From contig CAJUQJ010000021.1 of assembly GCA_910588215.1 (NCBI GenBank), positions 1 through 62,228 of the forward strand: 62,228 nt of DNA, read 5' to 3'. The position numbers were made by a program, and so were the translations under genes. The DNA comes from an uncultured Lachnospiraceae bacterium (lineage in GTDB: Bacteria; Bacillota; Clostridia; Lachnospirales; Lachnospiraceae). Below the pieces are notes generated by a model. That model saw nothing but the letters and a program-made list of their open reading frames with translations, searched no databases and was not told where the DNA came from. Positions 55,371 to 62,228 of this stretch are shown here, piece after piece (the first letter of the stretch is position 1; each line of letters begins with the position of its first letter).

Positions 55371-55555
55371 GGACATCCGCACATCTGATATATGGAACGG
55401 ACAATATGATACAAAAGAGGCGAAGGAAGAAGCATAAGATTGAGATCTGTAACTTTCAATCGCGAGATTTGTGTTTACGCGTTGCTTGTCACAAACTCGT
55501 TGGTGCGGTGTCTTGGTCAAGTTGAGACAAAAGCAGCGCAGAAATGGAGTAAATT
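55371..55555. other. Spacer between pheB and hom
   Basis: The 3' part contains TTTGTGTTTACGCGTTGCTTGTCACAAA split by a loop (55468-55495) and GCGCAGAAATGGAGT before the hom ATG. This vaguely resembles the third and last modules of the dispersed repeat and may be an eroded copy. Confidence 0.3.
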
Positions 55556-56764
55556 ATGATTCATGTGGCAGTGTTAGGATACGGAACGGTGGGAAGCGGT
55601 GTCGTAGAGGTCATCGAGACGAATAAGGAAGCGATCGATAAGCGGTCGGCAGCGAACTTGAATATCAAATATATTCTGGATCTGAGAGATTTTCCAGGAG
55701 ATCCATATGAGGATAAGGTAGTACATGATTATGATGTTATTCTGAAGGATCCGGAGATTGCGATCATATGTGAGACGATGGGTGGACTTCATCCTGCATA
55801 TGAATTCTCTAAGCAGGCTCTGCTCGCCGGCAAAAGCGTGTGCACATCCAATAAGGAGTTGGTTGCCAGCCATGGCCCGGAGCTGATCAGGATCGCCAGG
55901 GAGAATCACTGCAACTACTTGTTTGAAGCAAGCGTAGGTGGTGGGATCCCGATCATCAGACCTTTAAATTATTCACTGACAGCAGAAAAAATAGACTCCA
56001 TAACCGGTATTTTAAATGGCACTACAAACTATATTTTAACTAAGATGGATAAGGAAGGCGCTGATTTTGAGGAAGTGTTGAAGGAAGCGCAGGAAAAGGG
56101 ATATGCGGAGAGAAATCCGGAAGCGGATGTGGAAGGATACGATGCATGTCGGAAGATTGCGATCTTATCATCTCTGATGTGCGGTAAGAATGTTGGATAT
56201 GAAGAGATTTATACGGAAGGCATCACGAAGATATCCGCAATTGATTTTTTATATGCCAAACAGATGGATAAATCCATAAAGCTGTTGGCGATGAGTCGGG
56301 ACAGGGAGGATGGTTTTTTTGCAATGGTGGCGCCCTTCTTGATTTCCAGATCCCATCCGCTTTACAGTGTGAACGGTGTATTTAATGCGGTCTATGTCCA
56401 TGGAAATATGCTGGGGGATTCTATGTATTACGGGCGGGGAGCGGGCAAGCTTCCTACGGCGAGTGCGGTAGTTTCGGATGTTGTGGATTGTGCGCGGCAT
56501 CTGGGCAAGACGGTCATGTGTTTCTGGGAAAATGAGGACGTGAGAGTTGCCGATATTGAGACGGATCAGGGGAAATATTTTGTCAGAGTGGGCAGCGGTC
56601 AGAGAGAGGCCGTGATGGAAGTTTTCGAATCGCTGGCCGAGATCAGTGTAGGAATCTCTGAGGAATTTGCATTCATTACAAAGGTGATGCCGGAAAGAGA
56701 ATTTAATGAGAAGATAGAGCAGGCCGGTGGGTATATTAACCGGATCAGGATACTCAGTGCATAA
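55556..56764 (+). CDS. hom: Homoserine dehydrogenase
   Basis: It reduces aspartate semialdehyde to homoserine with NAD(P)H, the branch point to threonine and methionine; 402 residues. The Rossmann start VAVLGYGTVGSGVVEVI, SNKELVASHG, FEASVGGGIPIIRPL, GILNGTTNYILTKM and NPEADVEGYDACRKIAIL are all intact, including the catalytic Lys and the Glu of the NAAD-type cleft. A C-terminal ACT domain (KYFVRVGSG to FITKVM) is present, implying threonine feedback. ATGGAG lies before the ATG. Aspartate kinase follows after 58 bases. Confidence 0.96.
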   Translation: MIHVAVLGYGTVGSGVVEVIETNKEAIDKRSAANLNIKYILDLRDFPGDPYEDKVVHDYDVILKDPEIAIICETMGGLHPAYEFSKQALLAGKSVCTSNKELVASHGPELIRIARENHCNYLFEASVGGGIPIIRPLNYSLTAEKIDSITGILNGTTNYILTKMDKEGADFEEVLKEAQEKGYAERNPEADVEGYDACRKIAILSSLMCGKNVGYEEIYTEGITKISAIDFLYAKQMDKSIKLLAMSRDREDGFFAMVAPFLISRSHPLYSVNGVFNAVYVHGNMLGDSMYYGRGAGKLPTASAVVSDVVDCARHLGKTVMCFWENEDVRVADIETDQGKYFVRVGSGQREAVMEVFESLAEISVGISEEFAFITKVMPEREFNEKIEQAGGYINRIRILSA

Positions 56765-56822
56765 GTTTTGTGAGGAATAAATATAGCAGGAATGAATGTG
56801 TGATAGGACAGAGGAGCGGGAA

Positions 56823-58142
56823 ATGAAAAAAGTAGTAAAATTTGGCGGCAGTTCTTTGGCAAGTGCGGAACAGTTTAAGAAGGTAGGCGAGATCATACGG
56901 GCGGATAAGGAGCGTAGGTTTGTAGTGCCTTCCGCGCCTGGGAAAAGGTACATTGATGATACGAAAGTAACAGATATGCTGTATACCTGCTACGATCTGG
57001 CAGAGGCTGGCAAGGACTTCAGGGTACAGCTTAAGGAGATCAAAGACCGGTATCAAGAAATTATTGACGGATTGGAATTGAAGCTTTCTTTGGAAGAAGA
57101 GTTTAAGACCATTGAGAAGAATTTCAAGAATAAATCCGGCAGCAATTACGCGGCTTCGCGTGGAGAATATCTGAATGGGATCATCATGGCAGCGTATCTT
57201 GGGTTTACCTTTGTAGATGCTGCTGAGGTTATCTATTTTGACGAAAACGGCGAGTGTGATGCGGAAATAACCAATCAGAAGATGTGGGAAAGGCTGGAAA
57301 AGCTGGATGCGGCGGTAATTCCCGGATTTTACGGTGCATATGCCGACGGGACAGTTAAGACTTTTTCCAGGGGAGGATCTGATATTACCGGTTCCATTGT
57401 GGCACGGGCAATCAAAGCTAACGTGTATGAGAACTGGACAGATGTGTCGGGATTTCTGATCGCTGATCCCCGTATCATCTTTAAGCCTGAAGGAATCGAG
57501 ACGATTACCTACAAGGAACTGCGCGAGTTGGCTTATATGGGAGCGTCTGTGCTGCATGAGGACGCGATCTTCCCGGTCAGACGCGAAGGGATTCCGATCA
57601 ACATCCGCAATACGAACGCTCCGGATGATAATGGTACATGGATCGTGGAGAGTACCTGTCAGAAATCAAAGTATGTTATTACGGGTATTGCCGGTAAGAA
57701 AGGGTTCTGTGCCGTTAATATTGATAAGGACATGATGAACTCTGAGATTGGGTTTGGACGTAAAGTGCTGCAGGCCTTTGAAGAGAACGGGATTTCTTTT
57801 GAGCATGTACCATCCGGTATCGATACGATGACCGTATTTGTACACCAGGATGAATTCATGCACAAGGAGCAGAGAGTCGTGTCGGCTATCCACAGACTGG
57901 CTGATCCGGACCGTATCGATATCGAAGGGGATTTTGCGCTGATCGCCGTTGTGGGACGGGGGATGAAATCGACGAGAGGTACGGCGGGGAGGATTTTCTC
58001 CGCACTTGCACATGCCAATGTGAATGTCAAAATGATAGACCAGGGTTCCAGTGAGCTGAATATCATCATCGGTGTGTCGAATGCCGATTTTGAAACTGCG
58101 ATCAAGGCGATCTATGATATTTTTGTATTGATGCAAATTTAA
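56823..58142 (+). CDS. lysC: Aspartate kinase
   Basis: It phosphorylates aspartate, the first step to lysine, threonine and methionine; 439 residues. Signatures: KVVKFGGSSLASAEQF (start), SRGEYLNGIIMAAYLGF, GGSDITGSIVARA, WTDVSGFLIADPR and a pair of C-terminal ACT domains (GKKGFCAVNIDKDMMN; FALIAVVGRGMKSTRGTAG). ACT domains indicate feedback inhibition. GAGGAG lies nine bases before the ATG at 56823; the frame from 56796 has no site. It closes the pheB-hom-lysC unit with a strong terminator at 58160. Whether it is the lysine- or threonine-sensitive isoform cannot be told. Confidence 0.95.
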   Translation: MKKVVKFGGSSLASAEQFKKVGEIIRADKERRFVVPSAPGKRYIDDTKVTDMLYTCYDLAEAGKDFRVQLKEIKDRYQEIIDGLELKLSLEEEFKTIEKNFKNKSGSNYAASRGEYLNGIIMAAYLGFTFVDAAEVIYFDENGECDAEITNQKMWERLEKLDAAVIPGFYGAYADGTVKTFSRGGSDITGSIVARAIKANVYENWTDVSGFLIADPRIIFKPEGIETITYKELRELAYMGASVLHEDAIFPVRREGIPINIRNTNAPDDNGTWIVESTCQKSKYVITGIAGKKGFCAVNIDKDMMNSEIGFGRKVLQAFEENGISFEHVPSGIDTMTVFVHQDEFMHKEQRVVSAIHRLADPDRIDIEGDFALIAVVGRGMKSTRGTAGRIFSALAHANVNVKMIDQGSSELNIIIGVSNADFETAIKAIYDIFVLMQI

Positions 58143-58159
58143 TATATCGAGACTGTTTG

Positions 58160-58199
58160 GAGAGACAGAATGCGTAAGGCGTCGCTGTCTCTCTTTTTG
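58160..58199 (+). terminator. Terminator after lysC
   Basis: GAGAGACAG / CTGTCTCTC perfect 9-bp stem followed by TTTTTG. Confidence 0.85.
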
Positions 58200-58503
58200 T
58201 TATATACGATTAGGGAGTACAAGGTATTTTTATAGAGTGAAAGCACATACTGTACAAAAAGCTCCCTTGTGTTGTCTCCGTCAAATGGATTTTCTAATTG
58301 CCATTCTGGTCTTCACTGAAATGAGTGCTTTATGAAGCAAAAGCTCTGGGAAATAATGTGCAGCTTTGTACGGTAAAACCTATGACTATTGTTCCGAAAG
58401 GCTGCCGGCATAGAACCTGACACATGAATGGTGACCTATTCCATAAAATGGCATAGATAAATCAATAGATTTGGTGGAATTGAACAGCATATTAAGGTAA
58501 AAT
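58200..58503. other. Intergenic stretch, no gene seen
   Basis: About 300 bases with stops in all frames. Nothing recognisable apart from the repeat copy that begins at 58504. Confidence 0.5.
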
Positions 58504-58678
58504 AAGGTTGAATAAATTCTCTGATGAGCAATTTAGTTCAACAAACTGAACAAGTTCAGTTAGAATTTGTGTCGAAGCGTCATACATTCTATTGATCACA
58601 GAGCAAAATCGGAGTATTCCTTCGGAAAACTCCTAAATTCTGCTCACGTCCTCAGAGTAAAACGCTTCGGCATGGATG
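58504..58678 (+). repeat. Dispersed SD-ending repeat, copy 10 (full length, 175 nt)
   Basis: About ten base differences from the copy at 45937 over 175 bases. The Shine-Dalgarno end is altered (GGCATGGATG). Five bases later ATG at 58684 opens a 16-codon frame (MEIIIENRKIHSGVLR). The next real gene starts at 58770. Confidence 0.9.
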
Positions 58679-58769
58679 TAAAAATGGAAATAATTATAGA
58701 AAATAGAAAGATACATAGCGGAGTGCTTCGGTAATATGGCGATATAATACATAAAGGAAACGGAAGTTT

Positions 58770-59780
58770 ATGATCAGGAGAAGAAGCAAAGCAAAGAAGA
58801 TATTAATCGTGGCAGGAATGACAGCACTATTATTGATCGTGTTGTATTTTGTTCTGGTCAATTTCCTTGTCAGTGCTGCGCTGGTTCCTTCCTTTATGGA
58901 GAAATTACAGGCATTTGAACGGATCACGGAAGAAAGTTATGCCGCGCAGGTACAGACTTCAGATATTCAGGTTAACCGTCAGATTGCTTTGAATGAGACA
59001 GCCAGATGGCTGGAAACCGTAGAAGCACAAACGCTTTCAGTGGTGAGTGCGGACGGTTACAGGCTGGTTGCGACAGAATTCCTGCCGTCGGAGGAAAGTG
59101 ATATATGGGTACTTATCCTGCATGGCTATACAGGATGGAAGGAGGAGATGTATCCTTTTGCATATTGGTATCATAGGGAAGGATATCATGTCATTGTACC
59201 GGATCTGCGTTGTCAGGGAGAGAGTGAAGGTGATTTCATCGGAATGGGATGGACGGATCATTTTGATTGTATGCTCTGGATCGATCACATTCTGTCGCAG
59301 GACCAGAATGCCCGGATCATCGTTCACGGGCAGTCTATGGGGGCCGCGACAGTCTTGATGATGACCGGTGAAGAACTGCCGGATAATATTATTGCAGTGA
59401 TCTCAGATTGTGCATATACGGACGCTTACTCAATGTTCGGAGAGAAGATCAGGGAATGGTTTAACCTGCCGGCCTTTCCGCTTGTCGATTCGGCGTGTGT
59501 CATTCTCAGGTTCAGAGGCGGCTATGATCTGAAAAAGGCATCCGCGATCGATGCAGTGGCAAAGAGCAATGTGCCGACTTTGTTTATTCATGGAGAGGAC
59601 GATGCCATGATCGATGTACAGATGTCCAGAGACTTGTATAAAGCGGCCGCATGCCGAAAAGAGTTGCTGATCGTGGCGGATGCCGGGCACGCACAGGCTC
59701 AGGACAAGGAACCTGCGGTCTATTACGGGACGATAAGAGAATTTCTGAAAAGATGCGGGACGGTAGTGGATATTGAGTAG
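58770..59780 (+). CDS. Membrane-anchored alpha/beta hydrolase
   Basis: A serine hydrolase of 336 residues with an N-terminal membrane anchor (ILIVAGMTALLLIVLYFVLV) and no cleavage site. The hydrolase core has VLILHGYTGWKEE (oxyanion region), nucleophile Ser in VHGQSMGAATVL, Asp in LFIHGEDDAMID and His in VADAGHAQAQ, a complete triad. It belongs to the group related to peptidase S9/dienelactone hydrolases; the substrate is unknown. AAGGAAAC lies about 12 bases before the ATG. It is preceded by repeat copy 10 and a short gap. Confidence 0.88.
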   Translation: MIRRRSKAKKILIVAGMTALLLIVLYFVLVNFLVSAALVPSFMEKLQAFERITEESYAAQVQTSDIQVNRQIALNETARWLETVEAQTLSVVSADGYRLVATEFLPSEESDIWVLILHGYTGWKEEMYPFAYWYHREGYHVIVPDLRCQGESEGDFIGMGWTDHFDCMLWIDHILSQDQNARIIVHGQSMGAATVLMMTGEELPDNIIAVISDCAYTDAYSMFGEKIREWFNLPAFPLVDSACVILRFRGGYDLKKASAIDAVAKSNVPTLFIHGEDDAMIDVQMSRDLYKAAACRKELLIVADAGHAQAQDKEPAVYYGTIREFLKRCGTVVDIE

Positions 59781-59943
59781 TCGCCCTTCCTTTCGTGTGT
59801 GTTTGTATCAGAAATGATATGGTGCAATGATGTCGGTTTTTGTAAAATTACCAGCAAATAACAGGCAAAATGCGCTAAAAATGAGATAATTTGCCGTGTT
59901 TATAATTAATTTGAAAAAATAATAAATTTTTTGAAAAAATGTG

Positions 59944-59971
59944 TTGACAAATAGAAGTAAGATGTTATAAT
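59944..59971 (+). promoter_or_regulatory. Perfect consensus promoter
   Basis: TTGACA at 59944-59949 and TATAAT at 59966-59971, spacing 16, in an AT-rich stretch. A strong AAAGGAGG follows at 60013-60020, but no start codon lies within its reach. Confidence 0.8.
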
Positions 59972-60066
59972 TAAGTCATAAACAAAACAAATTCAGATAG
60001 ATAAAATTAAAGAAAAGGAGGTACGGTCCACCGAAAACATAACCTATCATCCATTGTAAAGTACAA

Positions 60067-60216
60067 ATGAATAAGGAACCAATGATAAAGCAAAGAGACG
60101 TAGTCGAGTACATGAGAGAAAGTAACGAATCACAGAAGAAGAAAGAAGAAGACGTTACAGTATATGCATACGAAAGAAAAGTGGAAAGAGTACGAAAGAA
60201 GAAAACGGAGGTATAG
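60067..60216 (+). CDS. Possible small charged protein (49 aa)
   Basis: It reads MNKEPMIKQRDVVEYMRESN, then a Lys/Glu/Arg-rich segment ending RVRKKKTEV. It is transcribed from the consensus promoter at 59944. The nearest Shine-Dalgarno (60013-60020) is too far, at nearly 50 bases, so translation is uncertain; the RNA may act as such. A long hairpin at 60238-60276 follows. No family recognised. Confidence 0.4.
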   Translation: MNKEPMIKQRDVVEYMRESNESQKKKEEDVTVYAYERKVERVRKKKTEV

Positions 60217-60237
60217 GCCATTGGATAGCGTAGCATA

Positions 60238-60276
60238 GAAGCGGGTATTAATTCTCAGAGAGTTAGTACCCGCTTC
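60238..60276 (+). terminator. Long hairpin after the 49-codon frame
   Basis: GAAGCGGGTA / TACCCGCTTC, extended inward by TAA/TTA and CTC/GAG. There is no T run, so it may be a processing or stability element, not a classical terminator. Confidence 0.45.
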
Positions 60277-60454
60277 GACGTGTGCGAAGATTTGAGGCAG
60301 ATGCTAAGTACTGCAGAGTGCTTTTGACGGCAACAGGTACGATCCGGTATCGAAAAATGTAAAATCAAGTAGAATATTTTCTTGAAATAAGTTATAGTAT
60401 AGTTGTTGTACGTTTTATAGGATCTTAACAGCAAGGTACAGCAGGAGGACTGAT

Positions 60455-62032
60455 ATGGGAAAGCTGTTTGGTAGAAAAAGACGCTATTCTGATGAAGAAT
60501 ATGAAAATGAGGAATTTGATGATGAGGAAGAACTGGACGAAGACGACGATGACGAACTAGAAGAAGATGATGATGACGAAGACGATGATGACGAACTAGA
60601 AGAAGATGATGATGACGAAGACGATGATGATGAGCTAGAAGAAGAGGAAGAGGATGAGGACGACGAAGACGATGACGAATTAGACGAAGATTATGATGAA
60701 GATGAACGTCGTGTTTTCAGACACCGCAGGAGAGTCCGCAATCAGATCATTGCATATTCAGTTGTGTTTGTGTTTCTGGTTCTTGTGCTCGTAGGGTGCA
60801 TTTCGATAGGAAGAAGCATTGTTGGTACTATTAAGACGAAGAAGCAGGCGGAAGAGAGTGAAAAGCTACAGGCACAGATGGAAGCGGAACAGGCTGCGCA
60901 GGAAGCGCATGATGTAGTGATCGACACGCCGGAGACATTGGAGGAGGAACCGACTGAGACGTCAGAGGAAGACTATCTGCGTGAGATTATGGACGGTTAC
61001 CTTTCGGAAATGCCTTTGAAGGATAAGGTGGCCGGTCTATTTATGGTGAGGCCGGAGGCGATCACGGGCGTCTCAACTGTTACGCAGGCAGGGGATGGAA
61101 CGAGGGAAGCGCTGGATGAGCATGCTGTAGGTGGACTTGTCTATTCTGAGAAGAATATTTTAGATAAAGAGCAGATAACTACGATGTTGGGCAACACGGT
61201 TTCCATGAGCAGATATCCAATCTTCCTGGGAGTAGATGAGGAAGGCGGCAGCGTTAGTAGTGTGGCTCAAAGCGGTATAGATGTTGCAAAAGTTGGGGAT
61301 ATGGCAACGATCGGAGAGACAGGTGATACGACTCAGGCATACGAGGCAGGTACGACGATAGGTGCTTATCTGAAAGAATTAGGATTTAATTTGGATTTTG
61401 CTCCGGTAGCAGATGTGGCAGACAATGGAAACGGTGAGTTGGGAGACAGGGTATTTGGGTCCGATGCGCAGGCTGTAGGTGCCATGGTCTCCAGTGTGGT
61501 GGAAGGGATTGAAGGTGTGGGAGTGAGCTCCTGCCTGAAGCATTTTCCGGGAGTCGGCAATGTGGAAGGAGACACAACTGACGGAAGAGTGGAGACGACC
61601 AAAACGTTGGAGGAGATGAGAAGTTCGGATTTCCCTTCCTTTAAGGCTGGAATAGAAGCGGGAGCGGACTTTGTCATGGTCAGTCATGTGACAGCATCGG
61701 CCGCAGAGGAAGATTCCCTGCCCTCGTCCTTGTCCAAAACGATTGTGACCGATCTTCTGCGCAACGAGCTTGGTTTTCAGGGTGTAGTCATTACCGATGC
61801 GCTGGATAAGAATGCGATCACTCAGTATTATACCTCGGAAGAGGCGGCGGTAATGGCGATAGAAGCAGGTGCGGATATGCTGCTTATGCCAGAAGACTTT
61901 TCGGCAGCTTATGACGGACTGCTGACAGCAGTGCAGGAGGGGATAATCTCCGAGGAGCGAATAAATGAATCCTTGGAGCGCATTTATCGAGTGAAATCAC
62001 GCTGGAAGATGATACAGATGCAAGAAAACTAA
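60455..62032 (+). CDS. Membrane GH3 (NagZ-like) with acidic N-terminal tail
   Basis: A 525-residue GH3 protein. Residues 12-85 are almost entirely Asp and Glu, built from repeats of ELEEDDDDEDDDD, followed by basic RRVFRHRRRVRNQ, a membrane helix (IIAYSVVFVFLVLVLVGCI) and a short coiled segment. The extracellular domain from about 180 is a NagZ-type barrel: IFLGVDEEGGSVSS, LGFNLDFAPVADV, CLKHFPGVGNVEGD and nucleophile D448 in VVITDALDKN. The Asp-x-His dyad that serves as acid/base in NagZ reads D373-T-T-D here, so the His is absent. A cell-wall amino-sugar substrate is likely but activity is uncertain. AGGAGG precedes the ATG. Confidence 0.88.
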   Translation: MGKLFGRKRRYSDEEYENEEFDDEEELDEDDDDELEEDDDDEDDDDELEEDDDDEDDDDELEEEEEDEDDEDDDELDEDYDEDERRVFRHRRRVRNQIIAYSVVFVFLVLVLVGCISIGRSIVGTIKTKKQAEESEKLQAQMEAEQAAQEAHDVVIDTPETLEEEPTETSEEDYLREIMDGYLSEMPLKDKVAGLFMVRPEAITGVSTVTQAGDGTREALDEHAVGGLVYSEKNILDKEQITTMLGNTVSMSRYPIFLGVDEEGGSVSSVAQSGIDVAKVGDMATIGETGDTTQAYEAGTTIGAYLKELGFNLDFAPVADVADNGNGELGDRVFGSDAQAVGAMVSSVVEGIEGVGVSSCLKHFPGVGNVEGDTTDGRVETTKTLEEMRSSDFPSFKAGIEAGADFVMVSHVTASAAEEDSLPSSLSKTIVTDLLRNELGFQGVVITDALDKNAITQYYTSEEAAVMAIEAGADMLLMPEDFSAAYDGLLTAVQEGIISEERINESLERIYRVKSRWKMIQMQEN

Positions 62033-62095
62033 ATTGTGCGAAAAAATAAAAAAATTTAAAAAGATTATTGAATTTTAAAAATTTCAAAAACTTTG

Positions 62096-62124
62096 TTGAC
62101 AAAGTGGAAGGGATATAGTATAGT
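62096..62124 (+). promoter_or_regulatory. tRNA promoter
   Basis: TTGACA at 62096-62101 and TATAGT at 62119-62124, spacing 17, with the tRNA 5' end at 62178. Confidence 0.75.
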
Positions 62125-62177
62125 AATACTTGTCCGAGGGATACATAAGAAATTAAGTCGAGTCGGGCAAGTGATAT

Positions 62178-62228
62178 GCGCGAGTGGCTCAGTTGGTGGA
62201 GCACGACCTTGCCAAGGTCGGGGTCGCG
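62178..62228 (+). tRNA. tRNA-Gly (GCC), cut by the window end
   Basis: Acceptor GCGCGAG, T8 G9, D stem GCTC/GAGC with AGTTGGTGG loop, anticodon stem CGACC/GGTCG and loop TTGCCAA, giving anticodon GCC. The variable loop GGGTC and the start of the T stem GCG are the last bases; the 3' third is outside the window. Confidence 0.9.

Noticed and set aside
55440..55555. An eleventh repeat copy before hom
   Set aside because: Only TTTGTG/CACAAA and a GCGCAGAAATGGAG stretch resemble the element; too weak to count, noted as possible erosion.
13740..60056. A 16-base match AACCTATCATCCATTG at 13740 and 60041
   Set aside because: One such match is expected by chance in a window of this size, and the flanks do not align.
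60500..60690. CRISPR-like or microsatellite array
   Set aside because: The repeats are in-frame GAT/GAC/GAA codons of the acidic tail of a GH3 protein. No CRISPR spacers exist anywhere in the window.

Overview
The window looks like a chromosomal segment of a gut-type member of the Lachnospiraceae or related Clostridia. The grounds are AGGAGG-type ribosome binding sites, a ThiT thiamine transporter behind a TPP riboswitch, a PheB-homoserine dehydrogenase-aspartate kinase cluster, Gram-positive SOS boxes, many glycoside hydrolases with GPH symporters and AraC regulators, and no outer-membrane functions. The species cannot be named from sequence alone. About 45 protein genes, one partial tRNA, one riboswitch and ten copies of a dispersed structured repeat are supported.

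Layout. 1-10 kb: a truncated GH140/DUF4038-like remnant, then an AraC regulator divergent from an AT-richer operon (GH2, GPH symporter, domain-swapped GH3, GH43). 10.6-19 kb: an ATPase/DUF234 gene, an AraC remnant split by the repeat element, a second AraC gene, a small protein gene and a GC-richer GH2-GH3 pair whose GH3 carries one in-frame amber codon. 19.1-25.1 kb: a PD-(D/E)XK-like protein followed by a type III restriction-modification system (Mod, Res). 25-30 kb: a Clostridia-type unknown protein, a surface transglutaminase-like protein and a Cu/Zn SOD fused to an AraC tail. 30.5-39 kb: TPP riboswitch-thiT, a PurF-like protein lacking the catalytic Cys, an SDR, a DUF7916-like protein, a response-regulator/alarmone-synthetase fusion, holA, thrH and apbE. 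39-45 kb: NhaC antiporter, GH3 xylosidase-like enzyme, GH29 fucosidase. 45-51 kb: a small membrane protein, a promoter with two LexA boxes, DUF1653, a 5'-nucleotidase, an SfsA-MutY fusion and a GT2. 51-62 kb: PAP2-like, diacylglycerol-kinase-like, glyA, pheB-hom-lysC, a membrane-anchored alpha/beta hydrolase, a small charged ORF on a consensus promoter, a GH3 with a long Asp/Glu tail, and the start of a tRNA-Gly gene.

How the genes fit together. Locus 1 takes up and cleaves plant-type oligosaccharides; locus 2 is a partly decayed parallel locus; the GH3/GH29 pair near 41-45 kb adds xyloside and fucoside cleavage. thrH, hom, lysC, pheB and glyA touch the aspartate/threonine/serine/glycine pathways. 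thiT is controlled by thiamine pyrophosphate.

The most unusual signal is a modular, up to 175-nt repeat present ten times. It is built of consecutive hairpins and ends in a Shine-Dalgarno sequence. Five copies sit directly before a protein gene and supply its ribosome binding site. One copy cleanly interrupts an AraC gene whose reading frame is restored when the repeat is removed, so the element is or was mobile. Other items of note are the REC-RelA/SpoT fusion, the SfsA-MutY fusion, the SOS-type promoter followed by the repeat, and the SOD-AraC junction at a perfect inverted repeat.
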